Below are positions 7,941 through 16,394 of a DNA stretch of 64,000 nt, one piece after another. The notes under the pieces are model-generated. The model searched no databases. It was given only the letters and a program-made list of their open reading frames with translations, and had not been told where the DNA came from. This stretch comes from Niastella sp. OAS944. GTDB lineage: Bacteria; Bacteroidota; Bacteroidia; Chitinophagales; Chitinophagaceae. Made by a program: the position numbers and the translations under genes. Positions within the stretch are counted from its first letter, which is position 1, and each line of letters starts with the position of its first letter. The stretch lies in contig JANUBW010000006.1 in NCBI GenBank assembly GCA_024809215.1, forward strand, positions 62,936 to 126,935, written 5' to 3'.

Positions 7941-8996
7941 TCACTTCGCATACGTGAATACCACAACGGCATTCTTCTGTTCGGTAGAGGTAATGCGAAC
8001 CTCGTATTGTTTTTTACCTGCTTTTACTACCATAAGCGAGGTATTGGGTGGAATTTCGCCAAGGTTTTCTGCCACCATTACCAGTTCATGATAGTTGGCA
8101 GTTTCATTGAGGTTTATTTTTAGGGTGAGCGCTTTTGCGGTTAACCGTTGTTTCGACAATACCAGCATTTTATCGAGGTATACAGAAATGGTATCATTGT
8201 CAATGGTACCATTGTCGTAAATATTGATCTCAATTTCGTTTTCGCTGGTGGCTATTGTGCTTGCCAGTTCATTTACGCGGTTGGCCAAAACGAAAGGGGC
8301 TGCAATAACGGCCTGTTGCGGCCATGTAACCTGTTCCGCTTTTGCTGTTTCAGGCTTTACTGTTTCTATGTTGGTTTTTGTTTCTATTGTAGCCTGCTGA
8401 ACCTGTTTCTTTACTTTTCTCTTTACAATAAGATCATTATAAGCCTTCAGGGGCGTAAATGAAATATCGTCAATGGCAAAATCATTACCCGGTGCAATGG
8501 TATTTAAGTTGATGATGCCTATGGTGGCTTTGTTTGCTTTGCCTGAGTTCCACACACTTTCCATTTGCGCCCACTCAAAACTATTGTAACCCACCTGTAC
8601 ACCATTGCCCATTTTAATACCATTTATAACAAACTGTAGTTTGGGTGGATTGCTTCCCTTTTTATGAACATTGGCATTTTGTAACCAGGCCGCCAAATCA
8701 TATGCGGTATTGGGTTGTATGTCTATTGTTTGCTGCCATATGACCCTGTTTGCAGCAGTAGCCCCGTTTACCAGCAACATATTGCCATTGCCGCTGGTAC
8801 GATCGCGGCAATCGGCCAGTAATTTATTCCATGTAAGCGGCTGACCAGTTACGGTGTATTCGCCCTCACCATAGTTAAAAATGGTATAATCATACTGTGA
8901 GGTAAACTGGCTGTTCCCTTTGGAGAAATCGCCATTCACTACAAGGTTTTGGCTTGCACCTTTTTTATGCTGCGCCCAAACGCCTGTTGTTAACAA
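7941..8996 (-). CDS. Secreted protein with carbohydrate-binding-like domain
   Basis: A protein of at least 351 residues. After a hydrophobic N-terminus ending in VWAQ (likely signal peptidase site), residues about 20-185 form a jelly-roll-like domain (NLVVNGDFSKGNSQF ... NDFAIDDISFTPL) typical of carbohydrate-binding modules. A Lys/Thr-rich linker follows, then a C-terminal domain (about 245-351; EIEINIYDNGTIDNDTISVYLD) that recurs in secreted Bacteroidota proteins. The reading frame has no ATG near its start. The TTG at 8996 would cut the signal peptide short, whereas the open codons back to a CTG at 9038 give a fuller one (KATEIIILSAQCLLLTTGVWA). A CTG start is therefore possible. Role unknown. 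Confidence 0.75.
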   Translation of the reverse strand: MLTTGVWAQHKKGASQNLVVNGDFSKGNSQFTSQYDYTIFNYGEGEYTVTGQPLTWNKLLADCRDRTSGNGNMLLVNGATAANRVIWQQTIDIQPNTAYDLAAWLQNANVHKKGSNPPKLQFVINGIKMGNGVQVGYNSFEWAQMESVWNSGKANKATIGIINLNTIAPGNDFAIDDISFTPLKAYNDLIVKRKVKKQVQQATIETKTNIETVKPETAKAEQVTWPQQAVIAAPFVLANRVNELASTIATSENEIEINIYDNGTIDNDTISVYLDKMLVLSKQRLTAKALTLKINLNETANYHELVMVAENLGEIPPNTSLMVVKAGKKQYEVRITSTEQKNAVVVFTYAK

Positions 8997-9235
8997 CAGG
9001 CATTGGGCAGATAGTATTATTATTTCCGTTGCTTTCAGATGTTAAGCATTAAGCGGGTAATATAACCGGTTAACAGGCCAATATAGTACATCCCGTTTAC
9101 GTAACCCCTATAAACAAATAAGTGCGCATTTTTGGCAATAGTTGTGCAGTTTTGGGCGATAAGTGCGTTGTATTTAATTGATACTCATTTTACACACTAC
9201 TTAATTATAAATCAATATTTTTGGGTTTTTGTAAT

Positions 9236-10066
9236 ATGGCTGTTAAAGTCTCGATCATAATTCCGTGTTATAACCAGGGCCATTATTTAAAAGAGGTGCT
9301 GGAGAGTATAAGCGCCTGTAATTCAGAATTGTATGAGTTAATCATTGTGAATGATGGTTCAACCGACCAACGTACCATTGATGAGCTGAACAGCCTGAAA
9401 ACCCAGGGATACCGGGTAATTTTTCAGGAGAACAAAGGCCTGTCGGGTGCCAGGAACACCGGAATTGCCCTGGCCACCGGAAAATACATTTTGCCCCTGG
9501 ATGCCGATAATAAGGTTCGGCCGGCGTATTTGACCCGGGCCATTGGAATAATGGATGCCGACCCCTCGGTGGCCGTAGTGTATGGCAATGCCGAATATTT
9601 TGGAGAGAAAACGGGTATTTGGAAAACGGGCGGGTACAATATGCAAAAGCTCATGATCGCCAATTATATCGATGCCTGTGCGGTGATCAGAAAGGAAGCG
9701 TTGGATAAAGTTGGGCCCTACGATACCAACATGAAGCTGGGCTGGGAAGACTGGGAAATGTGGTTGCGTATTTCGTTTGCCGGCTATTTGTTCAGGTATG
9801 TTGATGAAGTGTTGTTCGATTACCGGGTAATGAACACCTCTATGTCGAAGACCCTGTATAACAATTATGCAAAACCCAACAGCATCGAAAATTACGTTCA
9901 TCAAAAACACGCAGCCCGCATGGGGCACCAGTATATTACGGCGCATTGGGTAAAACGGTTCAAACAATCGCCCGTACTATTTGTGACCAAGCTGATCATT
10001 ATGACGTATTTTCCGTCTTATTATAGTAAATTATTAAATAAAAATAAGGTTCGAAACGGATTGTAA
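9236..10066 (+). CDS. Glycosyltransferase family 2
   Basis: A 276-residue GT-A-fold glycosyltransferase. The nucleotide-sugar domain is clear: VSIIIPCYNQGHYLKEVLES, IIVNDGSTD, GLSGARNTGIALATGKYILPLDADN (the DxD-like metal site is DAD) and WEDWEMWLRIS near the acceptor side. No membrane segment is evident, so it probably works at the inner face of the membrane. The frame is open to 9221, but the ATG at 9236 fits the family N-terminus. A TATTTTTG box lies at 9216-9223. It is the first gene of a run of closely spaced genes extending to 22961. Confidence 0.9.
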   Translation: MAVKVSIIIPCYNQGHYLKEVLESISACNSELYELIIVNDGSTDQRTIDELNSLKTQGYRVIFQENKGLSGARNTGIALATGKYILPLDADNKVRPAYLTRAIGIMDADPSVAVVYGNAEYFGEKTGIWKTGGYNMQKLMIANYIDACAVIRKEALDKVGPYDTNMKLGWEDWEMWLRISFAGYLFRYVDEVLFDYRVMNTSMSKTLYNNYAKPNSIENYVHQKHAARMGHQYITAHWVKRFKQSPVLFVTKLIIMTYFPSYYSKLLNKNKVRNGL

Positions 10067-10075
10067 GCGATACCT

Positions 10076-10837
10076 ATGATAGAATCAAAACATTATAACG
10101 CCGACTTTTATGCCGATCAGCAGAATGGTTCTTACCTCTCTGCACAACGGGTATTACCAATTGTAAATGCTGTTTTCAAACCAGCCTCGGTGGTTGATGT
10201 GGGGTGCGGTGTAGGCTACTGGTTGAAAGTTTGGAAAGAAGAAACGCAGGTAAAAGAAGTAAAGGGTATTGAAGGTCCCTATGTAACCCCTGCCATGTTA
10301 AAGGTGGACCCGGCCTTTGTACAGTTCCAGGACCTGAAAGAACCGGTAAAACTGGACCGCAAGTTCGACCTGGCCATGTCGCTGGAAGTTGCAGAGCATT
10401 TGCCCGCCAGCCATGCCGAACAGTTTGTGCAATCGCTTACCTCATTAAGTAATGTGGTATTGTTCTCGGCTGCCGTAATAGGGCAGGAGGGCACCTATCA
10501 CATCAATGAACAAATGCCCGAATACTGGAGCAACCTGTTTCAGAAATTTGGCTTTGTACCGGTTGATTATATTCGTCCCCTTATTTGGAATATGGACAAT
10601 GTTGACTATTGGTACAAACAAAACATTTTATTGTTCATTCATAAAGACAGCATACAACAATATGCGCAATTGAAACCTGCGTTTGAAAATACCAATCCGC
10701 AGTATCTGGTTCGCATTCACCCATCGTTGTACCTCGAAAAGGAACGCCGGTTAAATAAAATGAAAACCTGGATAGGTTATACCCGCTGGCGGATGTACCT
10801 GGTAAAGAGAAAATTGCAAAAAAAGAAAGGCGTATGA
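10076..10837 (+). CDS. Class I SAM-dependent methyltransferase
   Basis: A 253-residue protein with a Rossmann-type methyltransferase core. Motif I is SVVDVGCGVGYWLKVW (about residues 37-52), the acidic loop is KGIEGPYVTP, and motif IV is FDLAMSLEVAEHLP. The C-terminal ~60 residues are basic (LVKRKLQKKKGV). It follows the glycosyltransferase by 9 bp and overlaps the next methyltransferase by ATGA, so it is translated in one operon. It probably methylates a sugar or glycan precursor; this is inferred from context only. Confidence 0.85.
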   Translation: MIESKHYNADFYADQQNGSYLSAQRVLPIVNAVFKPASVVDVGCGVGYWLKVWKEETQVKEVKGIEGPYVTPAMLKVDPAFVQFQDLKEPVKLDRKFDLAMSLEVAEHLPASHAEQFVQSLTSLSNVVLFSAAVIGQEGTYHINEQMPEYWSNLFQKFGFVPVDYIRPLIWNMDNVDYWYKQNILLFIHKDSIQQYAQLKPAFENTNPQYLVRIHPSLYLEKERRLNKMKTWIGYTRWRMYLVKRKLQKKKGV

Positions 10838-11553
10838 GGCAGGAGGGACTGGCCCGGCTTAGCTCTGTTCATTTAAAGAAGAACAGGTCAGACTATATTG
10901 TAATGTATTATTTGATCGAAGACCTGAAAACGGCCATCGGCAAATATGCTAACGGCCAGGTGCTCGATATTGGATGTGGCAACAAACCCTATGAGCAATT
11001 GTTCGCCAACAAGGCAACAGGGTATGTTGGCTGCGATGTGGTGCAAAGCGATAAGAATAAGGTAGATGTTATTTGTGAAGCCACTAAACTGAACTTTCCC
11101 GACGCGCAATTCGATACGGTTTTCAGTACCCAGGTTATTGAACATGTGAACGATCCGTTCAAAATGATGCAGGAAGCCAACCGGGTGTTGAAACAGGACG
11201 GACTGGTGATCGTTTCGGCGCCGTTCACCTGGGAACTACATGAAGAACCCTACGATTTTTACCGGTATTCGAAATACGGACTGAAGGCCATGTTTGAGCA
11301 AAAAGGCTTTGAGGTGCTTGAAATAAAGGCCAACGGTGGTAAATGGGCAGCCATTTTCCAAATGAATATCAATATGGTATATTCTACCTTTAAAAAGAAA
11401 CGGCTTTTGGTGAAACTGCTCAAAGGCCTGTTCATAAACCTTCACTTCACTGCATTGTTAAATAGAATAGCTATTTGGGTTGATAAAAGATACCACGATG
11501 AGCTATTGACTTTAAACTATGTTATCATTGCCAGGAAAATAAAAAATGTCTGA
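10834..11553 (+). CDS. Class I SAM-dependent methyltransferase
   Basis: A 239-residue Methyltransf_11-like protein with motif I GQVLDIGCGNKPYEQLF, acidic loop YVGCDVVQSDK and the post-I segment FDTVFSTQVIEHVNDPFKMM followed by EANRVLKQDGLVIVSAPFTW. It overlaps the previous gene by 4 bp (ATGA) and the next by 8 bp, which implies translational coupling. It differs in sequence from its neighbour, so the two probably act on different positions or substrates of the glycan made here. Confidence 0.85.
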   Translation: MRQEGLARLSSVHLKKNRSDYIVMYYLIEDLKTAIGKYANGQVLDIGCGNKPYEQLFANKATGYVGCDVVQSDKNKVDVICEATKLNFPDAQFDTVFSTQVIEHVNDPFKMMQEANRVLKQDGLVIVSAPFTWELHEEPYDFYRYSKYGLKAMFEQKGFEVLEIKANGGKWAAIFQMNINMVYSTFKKKRLLVKLLKGLFINLHFTALLNRIAIWVDKRYHDELLTLNYVIIARKIKNV

Positions 11554-12496
11554 TCCAATATTAATTTCAATTTGTATCCCTGCTTATAAACGGATTGATT
11601 TCCTGCAGCGGTTATTGCAATCTGTTGCAATACAAACCTTCCGTGATTTTGAAGTAGTGGTAACTGATGATAGTCCGGATAATAGTGTAAAAGAACTGTG
11701 TAACCAATACCTGGGTCAATTCCCATTACAGTATTTCAGGAACGTGCCGGTAAAAGGCACACCCGAGAACTGGAATGAAGGTATTCGCCAGGCAAAAGGC
11801 CAGTGGATTAAACTAATACACGACGACGACTGGCTGGCCAATGAGCACAGCCTGCAAAAGTTTGCCGATGCTATTAAGAACAATCCCCATGCCCGTTTCT
11901 TCTTTTGCGCTTACCGCAATAACTGGTTCCAAACCGGCCGCACCGAAGACATGCACATCAACGATTTTCGCTATAAGCAATTATTAAAACAACCGGCCGT
12001 ATTGTTCTCAAGCAATGTGGTAGGACCGCCAAGCGTGGTGCTGCACCCCAACGACAAACAATTCTTTTACGATAACAAAGTGAAATGGGTGGTAGATATA
12101 GATTTTTATATCAGGTATTTTAAAACTACCCAACCGGTGCATATACCCGAAGTGCTGATGAATGTGGGCATGGGCGAGCACCAGGTAACACAGGATTGTT
12201 TTCGCAAACGCGAAGTGGAAGTGCCCGAGAATTTTTACCTGTTGGGTAAAGTGGGTATTGGTGCATTGAAAAATATGCTGGCATACGATGGCTGGTGGCG
12301 CATGATACGTAACCTCGAAATAACGAAAGAAGAAGAGATCCGTATTGCAGGTTACAGCGGCCCCATACACCCGGTAATTAGCTCCATGATAGGCTGGCAA
12401 AGGAAATTACCCCGCGTTGTGTTGAACAATGGCCTTGCTTCAAAGTTTTGTATGAGTTTGCATTTTCTTTTACATAGAAACCAATTGCGCCCATAA
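11546..12496 (+). CDS. Glycosyltransferase family 2
   Basis: A 316-residue GT2 enzyme: ISICIPAYKRIDFLQRLLQS, VVVTDDSPDNS, then GQWIKLIHDDDWLAN with the DDD metal site. The middle part contains GPPSVVLHPND and a WVVDIDFYIRYF segment. It starts inside the previous gene (8 bp overlap) and its TAA shares one base with the next ATG. It likely adds a sugar to the polymer assembled by this operon; donor and acceptor cannot be read from the sequence. Confidence 0.9.
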   Translation: MSDPILISICIPAYKRIDFLQRLLQSVAIQTFRDFEVVVTDDSPDNSVKELCNQYLGQFPLQYFRNVPVKGTPENWNEGIRQAKGQWIKLIHDDDWLANEHSLQKFADAIKNNPHARFFFCAYRNNWFQTGRTEDMHINDFRYKQLLKQPAVLFSSNVVGPPSVVLHPNDKQFFYDNKVKWVVDIDFYIRYFKTTQPVHIPEVLMNVGMGEHQVTQDCFRKREVEVPENFYLLGKVGIGALKNMLAYDGWWRMIRNLEITKEEEIRIAGYSGPIHPVISSMIGWQRKLPRVVLNNGLASKFCMSLHFLLHRNQLRP

Positions 12497-13500
12497 TGGC
12501 TTTATCCATCATCATTGTTAACTATAAAACACCTGGCCTGCTGGTTGATTGTTTACGAACGGTTTTCACCGGCCGCGAAACCATTACGCAGGAGGTGATC
12601 GTTGTTGACAATGCATCGGGTGATAACAGCCGTGAGATCGTTACTACCGCTTTTCCCCAGGTAAAATGGATACCGCTTTCCTATAATGCAGGTTTTGCCC
12701 GCGCCAACAACGAAGGCATACGGCAATCGAGCGGCGATGTGGTGTTGTTGCTGAACAGCGATACGCTGAACGAAGACAACGCCATTGAAAATTGTTACCG
12801 TAAGTTTATTGCTTCGCCTTATGTGGCCTGCGGTGTACAATTGCTCAATGCCGACCGCACACCCCAGATCTCGGGCAATTTCTTTATGAAAGGCGGGTTG
12901 AACTACCTGCTGCCATTACCTTACCTCGGCAATTTTATTAAATGGCTGGGCAACCAGGTAAAGGTTGAAAAACCCAATGTGCCCGACTCCGATGCGTTGG
13001 TTGAAGTTGACTGGATCAATGGCGCTTTTTTAATGGTAAAAAAGACGGCTATTGAAAAAGCCGGTTTACTCGATGAGGATTTCTTCCTGTATGCCGAAGA
13101 GGCAGAATGGTGCAGCCGTTTACGAAAAACAGGCCAGCTTAGTATTTACGGCCAGTACAAAGTAATTCACCTGCAGGGCGAATCGGCCAATGAGGCCTTT
13201 GGTTCTTCGGGTAAAGGTTATTATAACCTGTACGACCGCAAGGGGTTACAGATCATGCTGTCGAATTTTGTACGCATTCGCAAACAATTTGGTGCCGCCT
13301 GGTACCTGGTACAGCTGGCGTTTTACACCTTCACTATTCCCGTGTTTTATATTGCCGGTTTTATAGAGAATATTTTCAGGTTGCGCAACCCGTTTGCCCA
13401 TTTTGGCATGGCTACGCGGTTTGCCGCCAATGTTGGCCGTATATGGCGATTTACCCCTACCATTTTAGCAAATAAGCCTTATTTTTATAAGGTCTTATGA
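12496..13500 (+). CDS. Glycosyltransferase family 2, rhamnosyltransferase-like
   Basis: A 334-residue GT2 protein of the WbbL/rhamnosyltransferase-like type: LSIIIVNYKTPGLLVDCL, VIVVDNASGDNS, GFARANNEGIRQSSGDVVLLLNSDT (metal site NSD) and NGAFLMVKKTAIEKAGLLDED. The C-terminus holds one or two hydrophobic stretches (WYLVQLAFYTFTIPVFYIAG), so it may sit at the membrane. It overlaps the first histidine kinase by ATGA, tying glycan synthesis and sensing genes into one transcript. Confidence 0.9.
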   Translation: MALSIIIVNYKTPGLLVDCLRTVFTGRETITQEVIVVDNASGDNSREIVTTAFPQVKWIPLSYNAGFARANNEGIRQSSGDVVLLLNSDTLNEDNAIENCYRKFIASPYVACGVQLLNADRTPQISGNFFMKGGLNYLLPLPYLGNFIKWLGNQVKVEKPNVPDSDALVEVDWINGAFLMVKKTAIEKAGLLDEDFFLYAEEAEWCSRLRKTGQLSIYGQYKVIHLQGESANEAFGSSGKGYYNLYDRKGLQIMLSNFVRIRKQFGAAWYLVQLAFYTFTIPVFYIAGFIENIFRLRNPFAHFGMATRFAANVGRIWRFTPTILANKPYFYKVL

Positions 13501-16385
13501 GATGGTTAGCCGCAGTTTTATTTTTACTATTTTCCCCCCTATACATATTCAGCCAGGAATACGGTTATACCCGTTATGATAGTAAGGATGGCCTGGCCAG
13601 CTCCACGGTATACTGCACAACGCAGGATGTAGAAGGTTTTATGTGGTTTGGTACCGAAACCGGGTTGAACCGCTTTGATGGCACCCATTTTAAAACTTTT
13701 ACCCAGGAAGATGGTTTACCCGATAACGAGATCATTCAATTGTTTGCCGACTCAAAAGGCCGCGTTTGGATATCGCCGTTTAAAAAAACGATCTGCTATT
13801 ATTATAAGGGAAAGATCTATAACCAGGATAACGATCCTTTATTAAAGAAGATACAGATAGGCGGTAATGTAATGCGGTTTGCAGAAGACGACAGGGGAAA
13901 TGTATTGTTGATGGAAACAAACCAGTTTCACCAGGTCACCAACAAAAATGAAGTTTATACCGTTAAGGAAATACATGGCCGCCCTGTTCATTATCTGTCG
14001 GCGGTGGCCCGTAACCCGGCCGGTGGTTTTTGGGTGCTGGAGTCGAACAATCTGTATGAATATAATAACCGCTTGTTTAACCTGGACAGAACTTATGAAC
14101 TGTTAGATTTTTATGTTGGTTTTGTTTCGTTGAACGATAAACTTATTGCGTTGCGGGATAATATAAAACGCAGTTCCATTCGCTCGTTTGTTACCAATAA
14201 AGTTATTTATTTACCCTCCGATACTTTTCAGCTCAACAATTGTGTGGTTGATGATGAACATGTGGCTGTTAATACAACCGATGGGGCCACCATTTACAAT
14301 ATCAATTACCCCGATAGTATACAACATTTTTTGCCGGGGGTGGGGGTTAGCTGGGTGCAAAAAGATAATGAAGGTAATTTATGGTTCACCACGCTGGGGC
14401 AGGGCGTTTACCGGTTAAATTCTGCTTCGGTTTTAAATACCAAATTCAGGGATAACAATACAAGTCACCAGGTATTTTCTTTTGCGGCGTATGGCAATTC
14501 AATAATCGCAGGCAGCGACCGTAATGTTGTTCACAAGTTGAATGTGCAAACCGGTAAAGAAGAAAGCAAGGCGTTACTGCGTACAAAGGGGCGGCCCGAG
14601 TCAACGGTGGCGCTGTTTGTAAATAAAGAAAAGAATATTGTTTCGGGCACATCCATGTGTTTGTCGCTGCTTTCGCCCCAATTCAATTTTTTAAAAGATC
14701 ATCATTATATCTGTGTAAAAGGCTTTTATCCTTATAGGGATGATCTGCTGGTATTAACCGACAGAAGTATTTTCAGGATCAACCCCCTTAACCTGGCCAT
14801 ACGTGATACCATTTGGCACGAACGTGCCACGGCAGTGCATGTTGTAAACGATACTTTTTATATTGGGACCATCAATGGGTTGTTTCGTTTGCTTCCCAAT
14901 GGCGTAAAGCAAAACCTGGGCGAAAGGTTTACGCCGCTAAGGAACCGCATTGCGGCCATTACGCGCGATACCAACAACGTATTATGGATTGCCACTTTAG
15001 GAGGCGGCATGATCGCTTTTAAAAATGAGACCATACTTACTTTATTAAAACAGGAGTGCGGCTTAACAAGTAATATTTGCCGTACCCTTTTTTTGCACGG
15101 CAACTCATTATGGGTAGGCACAAACAGAGGGCTTAATAAAATACGCATCGATGATACTACCTACCCGGTAAAAAAATATACAACGGGCGATGGCCTGGTC
15201 TCAGATATCATCAACGTATTGTATGTAGATAAAAGCAAAGTGTTTGTAGGTACGCCCGAAGGCGTTACTTTTTTTGATGAAGAAAAAGTAGCCAGCCAGA
15301 GCCGCTGCGATATGCGGTTTATTGATATAACCATTGGCGGACAACTATACTATCCCGATGAGGCGCCGGTAATGGTGCCACATGCAAAGAACAGTCTGCA
15401 ATTTAATTATGTAGGTATTTCCTATAGATCATCGGGCGATATCCGCTATCGTTACCGGTTACTGGGCCTCGATAGCAATTGGATAGAGACCCGCGAAACA
15501 CAACTTAATTTTCCCACGCTGCCATCGGGCGATTATACGCTGCAAATACAGGCCATTAATAAATTCGATGTACGCAGCCGCCCGCTCGTTGCACGCTTTA
15601 CTATTGAAAAACTGCTGTACGAAAAGCTTTGGTTCCAGATATTGGTTGATGCATTATTTGTGGCGGTAGTTGGTTTCTTTGCCTGGCTTATTATTCGCCG
15701 CATACGTAAACGTGAGCAGGAAAAAACAGCCACCACCAAACGTATAAGCGAGCTGGAACAATTATCGCGCAAGGCGCAAATGAACCCGCATTTCATTTTT
15801 AATAGCCTTAACTCTATACAACAATATGTAATGGATGCCGATGTGGCCGGCGCCAATAAATTCATTTCGGGGTTCTCGAGGCTCATAAGGCAAACACTCG
15901 ATTTTTCAAGTAAACCCGAAATAAGCCTCGAAGAAGAGCTGGATTACCTCACCAACTATTTGGATATTGAAAGAACGCGGTTGGAAGATGCGTTCTCCTG
16001 GGCGGTGAACATCGATAATGAAGTACATACGGCAGATTATTATATTCCTCCTATGATCTTACAGCCGTTTGTAGAGAACAGTGTGCGCCATGGGCTGCGC
16101 TTTCGCAAGGATAAAGCGGGTAAGGTAACCATTTCGGTAAAACGCGAAGGCGATTACCTCGTTTGTATTTTGGAAGATAACGGGGTAGGGCGCAAAGCGG
16201 CTATGAAGTATAAAAGTATTTCACCCATCAATTACCAGTCGAAAGGTATGTCGCTGACGGCCGATCGTATAGATATGTTCAATAAGGAACATGCGCAGAA
16301 GATCAGCATGCAGATAGATGATCTGGAAGATGATGAGCAAAACGCATTGGGTACCCGGGTAACCATACGTTTTCCGGTGCTTTAA
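13497..16385 (+). CDS. Propeller sensor histidine kinase 1 (LytS type)
   Basis: A 962-residue membrane sensor kinase. A signal peptide ends near FSQEYGYTRYD. Then come two-component-propeller repeats (for example DVEGFMWFGTETGLNRFDG, KGRVWISPFKK, EGNLWFTTLGQGVYRL) up to about residue 610, a Y_Y_Y Ig-like domain (FNYVGISYRSSGDIRYRYRL), one membrane helix at about 712-735, and a His_kinase domain. The phospho-acceptor is H765 in QMNPHFIFNSLNSIQQYV, and the ATP lid contains LEDNGVGRKAAM. The ligand would bind in the periplasm. It is the first of three tandem paralogs, and its start overlaps the glycosyltransferase stop. It probably phosphorylates the LytTR regulator at 22212. Confidence 0.93.
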   Translation: MRWLAAVLFLLFSPLYIFSQEYGYTRYDSKDGLASSTVYCTTQDVEGFMWFGTETGLNRFDGTHFKTFTQEDGLPDNEIIQLFADSKGRVWISPFKKTICYYYKGKIYNQDNDPLLKKIQIGGNVMRFAEDDRGNVLLMETNQFHQVTNKNEVYTVKEIHGRPVHYLSAVARNPAGGFWVLESNNLYEYNNRLFNLDRTYELLDFYVGFVSLNDKLIALRDNIKRSSIRSFVTNKVIYLPSDTFQLNNCVVDDEHVAVNTTDGATIYNINYPDSIQHFLPGVGVSWVQKDNEGNLWFTTLGQGVYRLNSASVLNTKFRDNNTSHQVFSFAAYGNSIIAGSDRNVVHKLNVQTGKEESKALLRTKGRPESTVALFVNKEKNIVSGTSMCLSLLSPQFNFLKDHHYICVKGFYPYRDDLLVLTDRSIFRINPLNLAIRDTIWHERATAVHVVNDTFYIGTINGLFRLLPNGVKQNLGERFTPLRNRIAAITRDTNNVLWIATLGGGMIAFKNETILTLLKQECGLTSNICRTLFLHGNSLWVGTNRGLNKIRIDDTTYPVKKYTTGDGLVSDIINVLYVDKSKVFVGTPEGVTFFDEEKVASQSRCDMRFIDITIGGQLYYPDEAPVMVPHAKNSLQFNYVGISYRSSGDIRYRYRLLGLDSNWIETRETQLNFPTLPSGDYTLQIQAINKFDVRSRPLVARFTIEKLLYEKLWFQILVDALFVAVVGFFAWLIIRRIRKREQEKTATTKRISELEQLSRKAQMNPHFIFNSLNSIQQYVMDADVAGANKFISGFSRLIRQTLDFSSKPEISLEEELDYLTNYLDIERTRLEDAFSWAVNIDNEVHTADYYIPPMILQPFVENSVRHGLRFRKDKAGKVTISVKREGDYLVCILEDNGVGRKAAMKYKSISPINYQSKGMSLTADRIDMFNKEHAQKISMQIDDLEDDEQNALGTRVTIRFPVL

Positions 16386-16394
16386 AACTGAATA

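Noticed and set aside
12008-12400. 130-codon minus-strand open frame
   Set aside because: Antisense to a GT2 gene with clear motifs.
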